From JAICJC01 sp963757605 (lineage in GTDB: Bacteria > Actinomycetota > Thermoleophilia > Gaiellales > JAICJC01), in contig CAVWSF010000005.1 in the NCBI GenBank assembly GCA_963757605.1, positions 372,001-436,000 of the forward strand: a stretch of 64,000 nt of DNA, given 5' to 3'. How positions within the stretch are numbered: position 1 is the stretch's first letter; each line of letters begins with the position of its first letter. A model generated the notes under the pieces. The model saw only the letters and a list, made by a program, of their open reading frames with translations, had not been told where the DNA came from and ran no database searches. Positions 34,635 to 43,454 of this stretch are shown here, in pieces. The translations under genes were made by a program, and so were the position numbers.

Positions 34635-35864
34635 TCAGGCGGTCTCGGCGGCACACGGTGGCACGCGCCGAAGCGCAGCCGACACGGCCGCCAGGAGCCC
34701 CAGCCCCGCCGCCACGATCGCCGCCAGCAACACGAACCCGCCGCCCGCGCTGGTCGCGTTCACGAGCGGCCCGACCGACAGCGTGACGACGACCTGGAGC
34801 GCCATCGAGACGAGCAGGAACGACGAGGACGTGCGCCCCATCACCTCGTTCGGCACAACCTGGAACAGATACGCCGTCGTCACCACCCGGAAGCCCGAGG
34901 AGCAGAAGCCGGCGAAGAAGAGCATCGCGTAGAAGATCGGGACGGCGGCCGGCGTGACCGCGAGCACGGTGTAGCAGCCGATCAGGGCGACCATCACGCC
35001 GGTCATTGTCCGCCACTCCCCCACGCGCGCAACAAGCAGGGCGGCGAACACCCCCGAGGCCATCGCGCCGAGGCCGTAGGTCATGTCGGCGAGGCCGTAG
35101 GCCGTGGCGCTCAGGTGCAGGACGTCGAGCACGTAGGCGACGATCACGACGTTCAGGCTGATGGTCGCCACCCACGGTATGACGCTCGCGATGCCGAACC
35201 CCGCGATCGCCGGATGCCGGCGCAGGTAGGCGAGCCCGTCCCGCGCCATCGCAAGCCCCGACGGGTGCGGCCCCTCCACGGGCGCCGGCCGGTGGTGGAG
35301 CGCGAGCAGTGCCGCCGCCGACACGGCGTAGGTGGCCGCATCGATGGCGAAGGCCGTGCCGAGCCCGAACGCGATCAGGATCGGCCCGCCGAGGGCCGCG
35401 CCGGTCAGGTTCCCCACCTGCCAGGTGATCTCCGAGAGGCCGGACGCCTCGGTGAGCTGGTCGGGCCGGATCACCTCCTGCAGCAGCGCGGTGATGGACG
35501 GCCAGAAGACGCTGTGGCCGAGCCCGACGAGGAACGTCAGAACGTAGAGCGCCGCGAGCGACGGCGAGCCGGCGTACGCGAGCGCGGCCATGCCGGCGAC
35601 GAGCGCAAGCCGGTAGACGTCCGCCGCGACGGCCAGCGTGCGCCGCGGGTAGCGGTCGGCGAGCGGCCCGGCGAACGGCAGCATGACGATGCCGGAGCCG
35701 AGGCCGACCGCCCACACGATCCCGACCGACGTCGCCGAGCCGGTGCGCTCGAGCAGGTACCACCCGAGCGCGACGGTCTGGAGCCCCGTCCCCGCCATCG
35801 AGAGCACCTCGCCGACGAAGTAGAACCGGAAGTCCCTGTCACCCAGCGGGGCGAACGTGTCCAC
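34635..35864 (-). CDS. MFS transporter, DHA3/EntS-like exporter
   Basis: 409 residues, about twelve membrane segments. FAPLGDRDFRFYFVGEVLSMAGTGLQTVALGWYLL is the typical first helix of the EntS/MFS_3-like group, and FAGPLADRYPRRTLAV is the loop 2-3 MFS motif. Such proteins export small molecules or siderophores; the substrate is unknown. GTG start. Divergent from the LamG-domain gene, with 67 bases between. Confidence 0.88.
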   Translation of the reverse strand: MDTFAPLGDRDFRFYFVGEVLSMAGTGLQTVALGWYLLERTGSATSVGIVWAVGLGSGIVMLPFAGPLADRYPRRTLAVAADVYRLALVAGMAALAYAGSPSLAALYVLTFLVGLGHSVFWPSITALLQEVIRPDQLTEASGLSEITWQVGNLTGAALGGPILIAFGLGTAFAIDAATYAVSAAALLALHHRPAPVEGPHPSGLAMARDGLAYLRRHPAIAGFGIASVIPWVATISLNVVIVAYVLDVLHLSATAYGLADMTYGLGAMASGVFAALLVARVGEWRTMTGVMVALIGCYTVLAVTPAAVPIFYAMLFFAGFCSSGFRVVTTAYLFQVVPNEVMGRTSSSFLLVSMALQVVVTLSVGPLVNATSAGGGFVLLAAIVAAGLGLLAAVSAALRRVPPCAAETA

Positions 35865-35931
35865 GTGGCTAGGGTAGACGCCGCCGCGCCGGTCTGAGAG
35901 GATGGCCGTGGAGGCTCACAGGGGAAGGGCA

Positions 35932-36576
35932 ATGCGCACGATGGTGAGGGCAGTTGCGGTGGTGTTGGCGATCGCAGCCGCAACCGGCGTCGCCCAAGCG
36001 GCGGTTATCTCGAGCTGGCCGCTGGCGACGACGGCCGACGACACGACCGGCGGCAACGACGGCACCACGCAGAACGTGACGTTCTCGGGGCACGCCGCCC
36101 ACTTCAACGGCAGGCGCTCGAAGATCACGGTGCCCTACAACGCGAACCTTTCGCCAGGCTCGGCCGACGTCACGGCCACGGTTCAGATCGCGACGACGGC
36201 GAAGCCGGGCACGGGCGACTTCGACTTCGACCTGCTGCGGTCGGCGCCGACGGGGCCGATCTACAAGATCGAGTTGTTCCCACGGTCCGGCAAGGCGGAG
36301 GCTCGGTGCATCTTCGTGGGGTCCACCAACCGCACCACGCTGCCGGGCGGGCCGAACCTGAGCGACGGCGCATGGCACACGATCACATGCCGGAAGACGT
36401 CCTCCAGGGTGACCCTCACCGTCGACGGCTCTCAGGTCGCCGCGCGCTCGATCACGATCGGGTCGATCCGCCACCGCTCCGGGTCGGTGTTTGCGTTGGG
36501 CTACAAGCCGGCGACCGGCGGCGGCGCCGACTTCTACCACGGTGCCATGAAGGGCGTGTCAGTCGCCATCGGCTGA
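35932..36576 (+). CDS. Secreted LamG/concanavalin-like domain protein
   Basis: 214 residues. Signal peptide MRTMVRAVAVVLAIAAATGVAQAA, then a single LamG-like beta-sandwich: ISSWPLATTADDTTGG, AAHFNGRRSKITVPYN, FDLLRSAPTGPIYKIEL, LSDGAWHTITCRKTSSRVTLTVDGSQVA and FYHGAMKGVSVAIG. Two Cys may form a disulfide. It likely binds carbohydrate or surface polymer, but no partner domain is attached. A GGGGAAGGGC site precedes the ATG at 35932; an upstream in-frame ATG at 35902 lacks one. Confidence 0.8.
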   Translation: MRTMVRAVAVVLAIAAATGVAQAAVISSWPLATTADDTTGGNDGTTQNVTFSGHAAHFNGRRSKITVPYNANLSPGSADVTATVQIATTAKPGTGDFDFDLLRSAPTGPIYKIELFPRSGKAEARCIFVGSTNRTTLPGGPNLSDGAWHTITCRKTSSRVTLTVDGSQVAARSITIGSIRHRSGSVFALGYKPATGGGADFYHGAMKGVSVAIG

Positions 36577-36671
36577 GCAGGCTCGCCGCCGCGCCGGGCC
36601 GGATACGCTGCAACCGCCAGATGTACGGAGAGACGCGGTCGCAGACGGCCGCCGGCGAATGGGGGGTTGAG

Positions 36672-37154
36672 ATGGTACGTATCGGTGATCCTGCGCCGGA
36701 CTTCTCGCTCGAGTCCGACACCGGCCAGACCCTCCGCCTGAGCGACCTGCGCGGAGGCCCGGTCGTCGTCTACTTCTACCCCAAGGACGAGACCTCGGGC
36801 TGCACGAAGCAGGCCTGCGACATCCGCGACAATTGGGGCGAGTTCGAAGAGCTGGGCGCGACCGTGCTGGGCATCAGCCCGGACTCCGCCGAGTCACATG
36901 CCGGCTTCCGCTCGAACCACAAGCTGCCGTTCCCGCTGCTCGTCGACTCCGACCACGCGGTTGCCGAGACCTACGGCGCGTGGGGCGAGAAGAAGAACTA
37001 CGGGCGCACGTACATGGGCATCATCCGCTCGGGCTTCGTGATCGACGCCGACGGCAACCTGGCGGCCGTGAAGCATAACGTGAAGGCCGAGAAGCACTGC
37101 GCGTGGGCGCTCGCCGAGCTCGCCAAGCTGGGTGACCGCTCGCCTTCCCGGTAG
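36672..37154 (+). CDS. bcp: Thioredoxin-dependent peroxiredoxin, BCP/PrxQ type
   Basis: 160 residues. Reduces peroxides. DFSLESDTGQTLRLSDLRG leads to the active site VVYFYPKDETSGCTKQACDIRD: peroxidatic Cys with a second Cys five residues later, the alpha2-helix resolving Cys of PrxQ. LGISPDSAESHAGFRSNHKLPFPLLVD and GRTYMGIIRSGFVIDADG are standard. ATG at 36672 follows a GAATGGGGGG stretch. Next gene starts 26 bases on, probably same operon. Confidence 0.94.
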   Translation: MVRIGDPAPDFSLESDTGQTLRLSDLRGGPVVVYFYPKDETSGCTKQACDIRDNWGEFEELGATVLGISPDSAESHAGFRSNHKLPFPLLVDSDHAVAETYGAWGEKKNYGRTYMGIIRSGFVIDADGNLAAVKHNVKAEKHCAWALAELAKLGDRSPSR

Positions 37155-37179
37155 CGCGCCAGCCCCTATCATCGGCCGC

Positions 37180-38370
37180 GTGCCGCAGCCCGACCTGCCC
37201 CTCGCAGGAATCCGCGTCCTCGACCTGACCCAGATCCTGGCCGGGCCGTTCTGCACGATGGTGCTCGGCGACCTCGGCGCCGACGTCGTGAAGGTGGAGC
37301 GGCCGGACGGCGACGGCACCCGCCACTGGGGGCCGCCGTTCGCCGGAGGCGAGTCGGCCTACTTCCTCCAGGTGAACCGCAACAAGCGGTCGATCGCGAT
37401 CGACCTGAAGGATCCGGCCGGTGCTGCCGTGGCGCAACGGCTGGCGGCGCGCGCGGACGTCGTCATCGAGAACTTCCTGCCCGGCGCGATGGAGCGGTTC
37501 GGGCTCGACCACGCGACGGTGAAGGCCCAGAACCCGGGCGTCGTCCACTGCGCGATCCGGGGCTTTCCGGCAGGCCACCCGGATGCCGCCCGCCCGGGCT
37601 ACGACTTCGTCATGCAGGGCATTGGCGGGATCATGTCGATGCAGGGCGAGCCCGGCGGCGAGCCGATGAAGGTCGCGGTCGCCATCTCCGACATCGTCGC
37701 CGGCCAGTTCGCGGCGTCGGGGATCCTGGCGGCGCTGGTTCGCCGCGGCCGTACCGGCGAGGGCGGCACGGTCGACGTGTCGCTCCTCGACGCGCAGGTC
37801 GCCTGGCTCGCCAACCGGGCCGGCGACTGGCTGATCGGCGGCGTCGAGCCGGTGCGGCTCGGAAACGCCCACCCCTCGATCGTCCCGTACGAGACGTTCC
37901 ACGCCTCCGACGGCCACATCAATCTGGCGGTCGGAAACGACGCCCAGTTCGTCCGCTTCTGCCGGGAGGCGGGGCGCGACGACCTGGCCGACGACCCGGA
38001 CTTCGCCACCAATCCGCTGCGGGTTCTGAACCGCCAGCGACTGGTGGCAGCGCTCGGCGAGACGATCGCGCGGCAGCCGGTCGCCCACTGGGTCGACGTG
38101 CTGGAGCGAGCCGCCGTCCCGGGCGGGCCGGTACTGGCGCTGCCAGAGGTGTTCTCGGGCCCTGCGGCGCACGCGGTCGAGGAGATCGACCACCCGACGG
38201 CCGGGCGGCTCCGATTGGTCGCGACGCCCGTGCGAATCGACGGCGAGCGGCCCGACGCCCGCATGCCGCCGCCGCGGCTCGGCGAGCACGCTGCCGAGAT
38301 CCTCGCAGAGGCCGGCTACGGCGACGAGGAGGCCGCCGCGCTGCTCGCCGGCCCCTGCGCCCCGGAGTAA
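37180..38370 (+). CDS. Class III (CaiB/BaiF) CoA-transferase
   Basis: 396 residues. Moves CoA between acyl donors and acceptors by ping-pong through an aspartyl-CoA. Seen: GIRVLDLTQILAGPFCTMVLGDLGADVVKVERPDGDGTRHWGP, NRNKRSIAIDLKDPAG, VVIENFLPGAMERFGLD and the catalytic Asp in RPGYDFVMQGIGGIMS; GGTVDVSLLDAQVAWLAN and LAVGNDAQFVRFC are usual family elements. The acid substrate is not predictable. GTG start at 37180 lies just before LAGIRVLDL. tRNA-Leu follows 13 bases after the stop. Confidence 0.92.
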   Translation: MPQPDLPLAGIRVLDLTQILAGPFCTMVLGDLGADVVKVERPDGDGTRHWGPPFAGGESAYFLQVNRNKRSIAIDLKDPAGAAVAQRLAARADVVIENFLPGAMERFGLDHATVKAQNPGVVHCAIRGFPAGHPDAARPGYDFVMQGIGGIMSMQGEPGGEPMKVAVAISDIVAGQFAASGILAALVRRGRTGEGGTVDVSLLDAQVAWLANRAGDWLIGGVEPVRLGNAHPSIVPYETFHASDGHINLAVGNDAQFVRFCREAGRDDLADDPDFATNPLRVLNRQRLVAALGETIARQPVAHWVDVLERAAVPGGPVLALPEVFSGPAAHAVEEIDHPTAGRLRLVATPVRIDGERPDARMPPPRLGEHAAEILAEAGYGDEEAAALLAGPCAPE

Positions 38371-38383
38371 ACTGCTCGTCCGC

Positions 38384-38467
38384 GCGGATGTGGCGGAATT
38401 GGTAGACGCGCACGGTTCAGGTCCGTGTGACCGCAAGGTCGTGGAGGTTCAAGTCCTCTCATCCGCA
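38384..38467 (+). tRNA. tRNA-Leu (CAG)
   Basis: Cloverleaf with long variable arm: acceptor GCGGATG/CATCCGC with discriminator A, D arm GGCGGAATTGGTAGACGC, anticodon stem GCACGG/CCGTGT with loop TTCAGGT giving anticodon CAG, a variable arm around GACCGCAAGGTC, and T arm GGAGG-TTCAAGT-CCTCT. Class II architecture and A73 fit leucine. CCA is not encoded. Confidence 0.96.
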
Positions 38468-38744
38468 TAGAGATCCGCGAGGGGCGCGCGGTCGAACCAC
38501 CGGGGCCAGGCCCCATGGGGTTTGCCACGCCGCCAGAGCGTCGCGGGCTAGACGTACGCGCGCGTCGAGCTGGCGGCGAAGATCAGGATCACGAACGCCA
38601 GGATTGCCGCGCCGATCACGACCGGCACGAGGACGTCCAGGACGATGCCGGCCTTCCAGCCCGGTGGCGCGCAGTTCGGTCGTGCCTCACAGACAACGTG
38701 TACGACGATGGAACCGTCCGGCCACCAGCACCGTCGAACCTCGT
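38468..38744. other. 277-base gap; only a doubtful minus-strand reading frame
   Basis: No gene is clear here. On the minus strand one frame, ending at a TAG at 38548, reads CWWPDGSIVVHVVCEARP and then APPGWKAGIVLDVLVPVV and IGAAILAFVILIF, which looks like a small membrane protein. There is no ATG or GTG upstream of the hydrophobic stretch except a GTG leaving just 26 residues, and the frame runs back into the plus-strand lipoprotein gene. I therefore do not call it a gene. The rest is featureless. Confidence 0.35.
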
Positions 38745-39284
38745 ATGCGACTCGTGCTCGTGGCGCTTGTGACCGCCGTCGTCCTCGCGGGTTGCACGAT
38801 CGGATCCGGCGGCGCCACGACGGGCGAGACGACGACCACCCAGCTCGCCCACTACGCCGGCCACGGCGTGGCGTTCGACTACCCAGCGACGTGGGGTCGG
38901 TATCGGCGGGGTGGCGTCTACAGCACGATGACCAGCCCGGTCGTCGACCTGAGCACGCAGCCGATGGCCGATCCGTGTACGCACGTCGGAAACCGGACGA
39001 CGTGCGGGATCCCCGTCCACCACATGCGGGCCGGCGGCGTGGTCGTGATGTGGCAAGCGTGGGGAGGCTTCGGGGTGTTGATGCACCGCCCGCGCGGATC
39101 CGTCCAGGTGAGGGTCATTCGCGGGGGCTGCCGCGACATCGGCGGCGACGAGATCATCACCGCCCAGGTTCCCGGCCGCCATCATCAGGTGTTCCTGGCG
39201 AGCGCGTGCCTGCGCGGTCCCGGGATCGCCGCCAACGAGCGCGCGTTCAGGGCGATGGCCCGCTCGGCGGTCGCCACGACCTGA
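38745..39284 (+). CDS. Predicted lipoprotein, unknown function
   Basis: 179 residues. MRLVLVALVTAVVLAGCTIG is a lipoprotein signal with lipobox LAGC, followed by a Gly/Thr linker. The mature part, GVAFDYPATWGRYRRGGVYS, SVQVRVIRGGCRDIGGDEI and NERAFRAMARSA, resembles PsbP/photosystem-like or DUF-type stress lipoproteins (a YPATW-type opening is typical). Three Cys in the mature domain. No clear function. LtrA follows 22 bases later on the same strand. Confidence 0.68.
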   Translation: MRLVLVALVTAVVLAGCTIGSGGATTGETTTTQLAHYAGHGVAFDYPATWGRYRRGGVYSTMTSPVVDLSTQPMADPCTHVGNRTTCGIPVHHMRAGGVVVMWQAWGGFGVLMHRPRGSVQVRVIRGGCRDIGGDEIITAQVPGRHHQVFLASACLRGPGIAANERAFRAMARSAVATT

Positions 39285-39306
39285 AGCGGCAGCTACGCTC
39301 GCCGAC

Positions 39307-40524
39307 GTGACTTCGGCGGCGGATGACGTGACGAGCGGCTCGGAGCCGCGCCGCGCCTCGCGCATGGCTGCGGTCATGCGCGAGGACGAGCGCGTGACGG
39401 CGCTCGAGCTGTTCTTCGATCTCGTCTTCGTGCTCGCGCTCACGCAGTGCACGACGCTCATGTCCCACGATCCCACGTGGGCGGGAATGGCCAAGGGCCT
39501 GGCCGTGCTGGGCGTCCTCTGGTGGTCGTGGGGCGGCTACGCCTGGTTGACCAGCGTCGTCGACCCCGAGGAGGGGGCGGTCCGCATCGTGATGTTCGGC
39601 GCGATGGCCGCGATGCTCGTGGCCGCGCTGGCAGTGCCGGGTGCGTTCGGCGGCACCGCCCTGCTCTTCGCGTGCGCCTACGGCGTGGTGCGCGCGGCCC
39701 ACATCATGCTGTTCGTGCTCGCGAGCCGCGGCGACCCGGACCTGCGCCGATCCGTGACCAGCCTTGCCGTCAGCACCGCTATCGGCGTCGGGCTGCTCGT
39801 CGCCGCGGCGCTCGCCGATGGAACGCTTCGAGGGACGTTGTGGGGCGTCGCCCTGCTCCTCGACGTGGGCGGCCCCTTCTTGTTCGGCGCCGAGGGGTGG
39901 AAGCTCGTGCCGGGTCACTTCGCCGAGCGCCACGGCTTGATCATCATCATCGCCCTGGGCGAGTCGATCGTCGCCATCGGTGTCGGCGCGAGCCAGGACG
40001 TCGACGCGGGCGTCGTCATGGCGGCCGTGCTCGGGACCATCGTTGCCGCCGCCCTCTGGTGGACGTACTTCGACGTCGTCGCGCTCGTCGCAGCGCGCCG
40101 GCTCGGGCGGGCCGCCGAGGGCCGCGAGCGCAACGAGATTGCGCGCGACTCGTACTCCTACATCCACTACCTGATGGTCGCCGGCATCGTGCTGATCGCG
40201 CTCGGGCTCAAGAAGACGCTGGCGCACGTCGGCGATCCGCTGACCGCCGAGACCGCGGCGGCGATGCTCGGCGGCTCCGCGCTCTACCTGCTGGCTCACA
40301 TCGCTTTCCGCCTTCGGAACGTCGGCACGTTGAACCGGCAGCGCCTTGTCTGTGCGGCCATCCTCATCGCGCTCGTGCCACTCGCCGTCCAACTGGCGTC
40401 CCTCGCGACGCTCGCGATCCTCGCGGCCGTGCTCGCGGCGCTCATCGCGTACGAGGCCATCCGCTTCGCCGACTCCCGCGAGCGGATCCGGCGCGAATTG
40501 GCCGGCGGGACGCGCCCTGCATAG
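39307..40524 (+). CDS. Low-temperature-requirement protein A (LtrA) family membrane protein
   Basis: 405 residues, about ten to twelve membrane segments. The family signature VTALELFFDLVFVLALTQ is at the N-terminus, LWWSWGGYAWLTSVVDPEEGAVRI and FAERHGLIIIIALGESIVAIGVG in the middle and SYSYIHYLMVAGIVLIALGLKK later, all typical. LtrA was named from Listeria cold growth, but the biochemical role is unknown. GTG start. Same strand as the lipoprotein before it and BrkB after it. Confidence 0.92.
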   Translation: MTSAADDVTSGSEPRRASRMAAVMREDERVTALELFFDLVFVLALTQCTTLMSHDPTWAGMAKGLAVLGVLWWSWGGYAWLTSVVDPEEGAVRIVMFGAMAAMLVAALAVPGAFGGTALLFACAYGVVRAAHIMLFVLASRGDPDLRRSVTSLAVSTAIGVGLLVAAALADGTLRGTLWGVALLLDVGGPFLFGAEGWKLVPGHFAERHGLIIIIALGESIVAIGVGASQDVDAGVVMAAVLGTIVAAALWWTYFDVVALVAARRLGRAAEGRERNEIARDSYSYIHYLMVAGIVLIALGLKKTLAHVGDPLTAETAAAMLGGSALYLLAHIAFRLRNVGTLNRQRLVCAAILIALVPLAVQLASLATLAILAAVLAALIAYEAIRFADSRERIRRELAGGTRPA

Positions 40525-40587
40525 CGGGGCGGCTTCGTCCGGAATAGGTGAGACACTGGTCGCCCGGCTAACGGAGGATCTCGCGCA

Positions 40588-41529
40588 GTGCGCCCGTTCA
40601 TTCGTCGGTGCGTCGAAGAGGCAAGTCGAATCGGGCGGGTGCTCGCGCAGTCGGCCGAGCGCTACTTCGCGGATAGCTGCCCCCAGCACGCCGCGGGGAT
40701 CGCCTATCGGGTCCTGTTCTCGATCGTGCCGCTGGCCATCGTGCTCGTCTCGATCTTCGGGGTCATCCTCGGGAACCAGGCCGTCCACGACACCGTGGTC
40801 GACACGATCGTCCGCGCGCTGCCGTCGAGCGCGACAAGCCGGGCGGACGTCGCCGATGCGATCACCGGGATCGCCACCCCCTCGGGCGCGGTCGGGCTGG
40901 TCACGCTCGTGGTGTTCGCATGGGCGGCGACCGGGATGATGGCCTCGATCCGGGCGGGTCTCGAGATCGCGATCCATGCGAAGCGGACCCGCCCGATGGC
41001 GCGCGGCAAGCTGGTCGACCTCGTACTCGTGGTCGGCGCGGCCCTCCTCGTGCTCGCGACCGTAGCGGCGACGCTGCTCGACCGCATGGCGCAGCATCTG
41101 CTTCGGCGGGCGGACTCGGCCACGGGCCTGGCCGGCACGTTCGTCGGTGACTGGCTGCCCCGCGTCGTTGCGGTCGCGGTGTCGGTCGGGGTCGTCATGC
41201 TGCTCTACCGGTTCGTCCCCAGCCGCCGCCTGGGCCGGACCGACGCGCTCGCCGGCGCCGTCACGACGTCGGTGCTCCTGCTCGCCATCTCGGTCGCCTC
41301 GAGCCGGCTCTACGACGGCGTGACGCGCCTGAGCGTCGTCTACGGGTCGCTGACCGCTGCCCTCGTCTTTCTGTACTCGGTGTACCTGTACGCGTCTGCG
41401 CTGCTCTTCGGCGGCGAGGTCGCGGCCGCGTGGTCGGCGCCCGCCGACCCCGACGGCCCCCCGATACGCGTCCAGATTCGCTCGGCCGTGCGTGGACTGT
41501 TCAAGACCAACGAGGATGCCCGCACATGA
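40588..41529 (+). CDS. YihY/BrkB-family inner-membrane protein
   Basis: 313 residues, about six membrane segments. QHAAGIAYRVLFSIVPLAIVLVSIFGVIL is the first conserved block (family form: AAALAYYTLLSLAP), followed by the helix-rich middle and KRTRP, VAVSVGVVMLLYRFVPSRRL, GAVTTSVLLLAISVASSRL and YGSLTAALVFLYSVYLYASALLFGGEVAAAWS, the C-terminal signature. Members are often mislabelled RNase BN; the actual role is unknown, perhaps transport. ACGGAGGA precedes the GTG. Overlaps the next start by 4 bases. Confidence 0.9.
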   Translation: MRPFIRRCVEEASRIGRVLAQSAERYFADSCPQHAAGIAYRVLFSIVPLAIVLVSIFGVILGNQAVHDTVVDTIVRALPSSATSRADVADAITGIATPSGAVGLVTLVVFAWAATGMMASIRAGLEIAIHAKRTRPMARGKLVDLVLVVGAALLVLATVAATLLDRMAQHLLRRADSATGLAGTFVGDWLPRVVAVAVSVGVVMLLYRFVPSRRLGRTDALAGAVTTSVLLLAISVASSRLYDGVTRLSVVYGSLTAALVFLYSVYLYASALLFGGEVAAAWSAPADPDGPPIRVQIRSAVRGLFKTNEDART

Positions 41530-43454
41530 TGGCACGGGTCGCCGGGACGCTGGTCGCGGGGGTCGTGGTCCTCCTGCTGCTCGCCCCTGGGACGGCGTCC
41601 GCCGACCAGGCGGACGACGTCGCGCTCGCCGCTCGCTTTGCTCCGGTTGTCCGGCTCGCGGATCAGCCAGAGCGGTGCGGCCCGGGTACGCCGTACGTGC
41701 CGACGAACGTGAACCTGCTCCTCGGAAACCCCACGGTGGCACTCCGCGGGCCGTGGAGCGGCGACGATCTGATCAAGGTCGCTCCGGTTGCGACCGACCT
41801 GACCGCCCGGCGTGTCGACTACCACCTCGACTTCCCGGGGGACGCGCTCAACCCGGGCTGTGACTACCTGAAGTGGTCGCGCCGCGTGAACGCCGGCCAC
41901 AGGCCGGCTGTCTACGCCCACGTCGTGGGCGACCCGGCGTATCCCGGCCGGCTGGCGCTCCAGTACTGGATGTTCTACGTCTACAACGACTGGAACAACC
42001 TCCACGAGGGCGACTGGGAGATGATCCAGCTCAACTTCGACGCGGCGAGCGCGGCGCAGGCGCTGCACGAGACGCCGGTCCAGGTCGGCTACAGCCAGCA
42101 CACGGGCGGGGAGCGCGCGGACTGGGGCGACGACAAGCTCGAGATCGTCGGCGGGACGCATCCTGTCGTGTACCCGGCCTCGGGCTCGCATGCCGGGTTC
42201 TTCGACCAGGCGCTGTATCTGGGGGCGTCCGGGTCGCAGGGGGTCGGGTGCGACGACACCCGCGACGCGGGTCACGTCGTCCATCCGGCGGTGGTGACGA
42301 TCCCCGGCGACCGCGCCGCCGCCGTCGGCGCGTTTCCCTGGATCGCGTTCAAAGGCAGGTGGGGCGAGCTCCAGCCGGCCTTCTTCAACGGTCCCCAGGG
42401 CCCGAACCTGAAGACGCAGTGGACGAAGCCGATCCAGTGGTCGCAGGAGTGGCGGGACCGGAGCTACGCGGTGCCGACCGCGGGTGCCCTGGGAACCCGT
42501 GCGACCGACTTCTTCTGCGGCACCGTCGAGCGCGGATCGGTCCTTCTGTGGCACCTGGTGGACGACCCCTTCCCCACCGTGGCCGCGTTCCTGGCCGCGC
42601 TCGCGGTCGCGGCCATCCTGCTCTCGCGCGCGACTTGGCGCCCGGTGGAGCCGCTGCGCCTGGCACGCCGGCGGACATGGGGTCAGGTGATCACGAGTGC
42701 GGGCCGGATGTACATGAGCCGCTGGCGGCTGTTCCTCGGCATCGGCGTGCTGTTCCTGCCGATCTCCCTGCTCATCACCGTTCTCCAGGCGGGCGTCCTC
42801 GGCGCGTCGAGCATCGCCGGCATCGAGGACGAGGGCCGGGCCGCGGGGGCGTTCGCGCTGGTCGTCGTCGCGATCGGCACCGCCCTCACCGTGCTCGGAC
42901 TCACGCTGGTGCAGGCGGCGACCGCCCATGCCTTGCTCGAGATCGACGAGGGCCGCGAGGTGGGCCCGCTCCGGGCCTACCGGATGGCCGCCGTCCACAC
43001 GGCGGGGCTGCTCGGCGCGATCGTGATCGCCGTCGCCGCCGTCACGCTGCTCACGACCTTCATCCTCCTGCTGCCCGTCGCGATCTGGCTGGCGGTGCGC
43101 TGGGCGCTGATCGCGCCGACGGTGGCGATCGAGGGGCGTGGGACGGTCTCGGCGCTCGCGCGCAGCTACCGGCTCGTGCGGGGCAAGTGGCTGAAGGTGG
43201 CGTCGCTCACGATCGCGAGCGGCGCGTTGGTCGTGGTCGCCGGCCCGCTCATCGGGACCGGGCTGATACTCGCGACGGACCTGCCGTTGTCGCTGCTGAA
43301 CGTGGTCGCCGGGGTCGTCTACATGGTGACGATGCCGTTCGTCGCGCTGACGACCGCCTATGCGTACCTCGACGCCCGGGTCGCCGACGAGCTGCGGCCG
43401 GCCGCGGCGCCCGGCCACCCGCCCGCCGAGATCGAGCTCATCGTTCCGCCGTGA
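41526..43454 (+). CDS. Exported Vps62-like domain fused to a polytopic membrane domain
   Basis: 642 residues. Signal peptide (VAGTLVAGVVVLLLLAPGTASA), then about 330 residues resembling Vps62/DUF946: LAARFAPVVRLADQPERCGPG, YHLDFPGDALNPGCDYLKWS, LALQYWMFYVYNDWNNLHEGDWEMIQL and YSQHTGGERADW, EIVGGTHPVVYPASGSHAGFF. After one helix near residue 355 comes a cytoplasmic linker and about five membrane helices (YMSRWRLFLGIGVLFLPISL; ALARSYRLVRGKWLKVAS) like the glycerophosphodiesterase-type membrane domain. The combination is unusual. ATG overlaps brkB; the end overlaps the convergent DUF2252 gene by 17 bases. Confidence 0.78.
   Translation: MMARVAGTLVAGVVVLLLLAPGTASADQADDVALAARFAPVVRLADQPERCGPGTPYVPTNVNLLLGNPTVALRGPWSGDDLIKVAPVATDLTARRVDYHLDFPGDALNPGCDYLKWSRRVNAGHRPAVYAHVVGDPAYPGRLALQYWMFYVYNDWNNLHEGDWEMIQLNFDAASAAQALHETPVQVGYSQHTGGERADWGDDKLEIVGGTHPVVYPASGSHAGFFDQALYLGASGSQGVGCDDTRDAGHVVHPAVVTIPGDRAAAVGAFPWIAFKGRWGELQPAFFNGPQGPNLKTQWTKPIQWSQEWRDRSYAVPTAGALGTRATDFFCGTVERGSVLLWHLVDDPFPTVAAFLAALAVAAILLSRATWRPVEPLRLARRRTWGQVITSAGRMYMSRWRLFLGIGVLFLPISLLITVLQAGVLGASSIAGIEDEGRAAGAFALVVVAIGTALTVLGLTLVQAATAHALLEIDEGREVGPLRAYRMAAVHTAGLLGAIVIAVAAVTLLTTFILLLPVAIWLAVRWALIAPTVAIEGRGTVSALARSYRLVRGKWLKVASLTIASGALVVVAGPLIGTGLILATDLPLSLLNVVAGVVYMVTMPFVALTTAYAYLDARVADELRPAAAPGHPPAEIELIVPP

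Noticed and set aside
38548..38740. Possible small membrane protein on the minus strand (PPGWKAGIVLDVLVPVV...)
   Set aside because: Attractive translation but no usable start codon, and the frame overlaps the lipoprotein gene head to head.
40588..41529. Ribonuclease BN
   Set aside because: A historical misannotation of YihY/BrkB membrane proteins; no nuclease motif is present.
39247..41742. 831-residue open frame on the minus strand
   Set aside because: Antisense shadow of LtrA and BrkB, both of which show clear family motifs on the plus strand.
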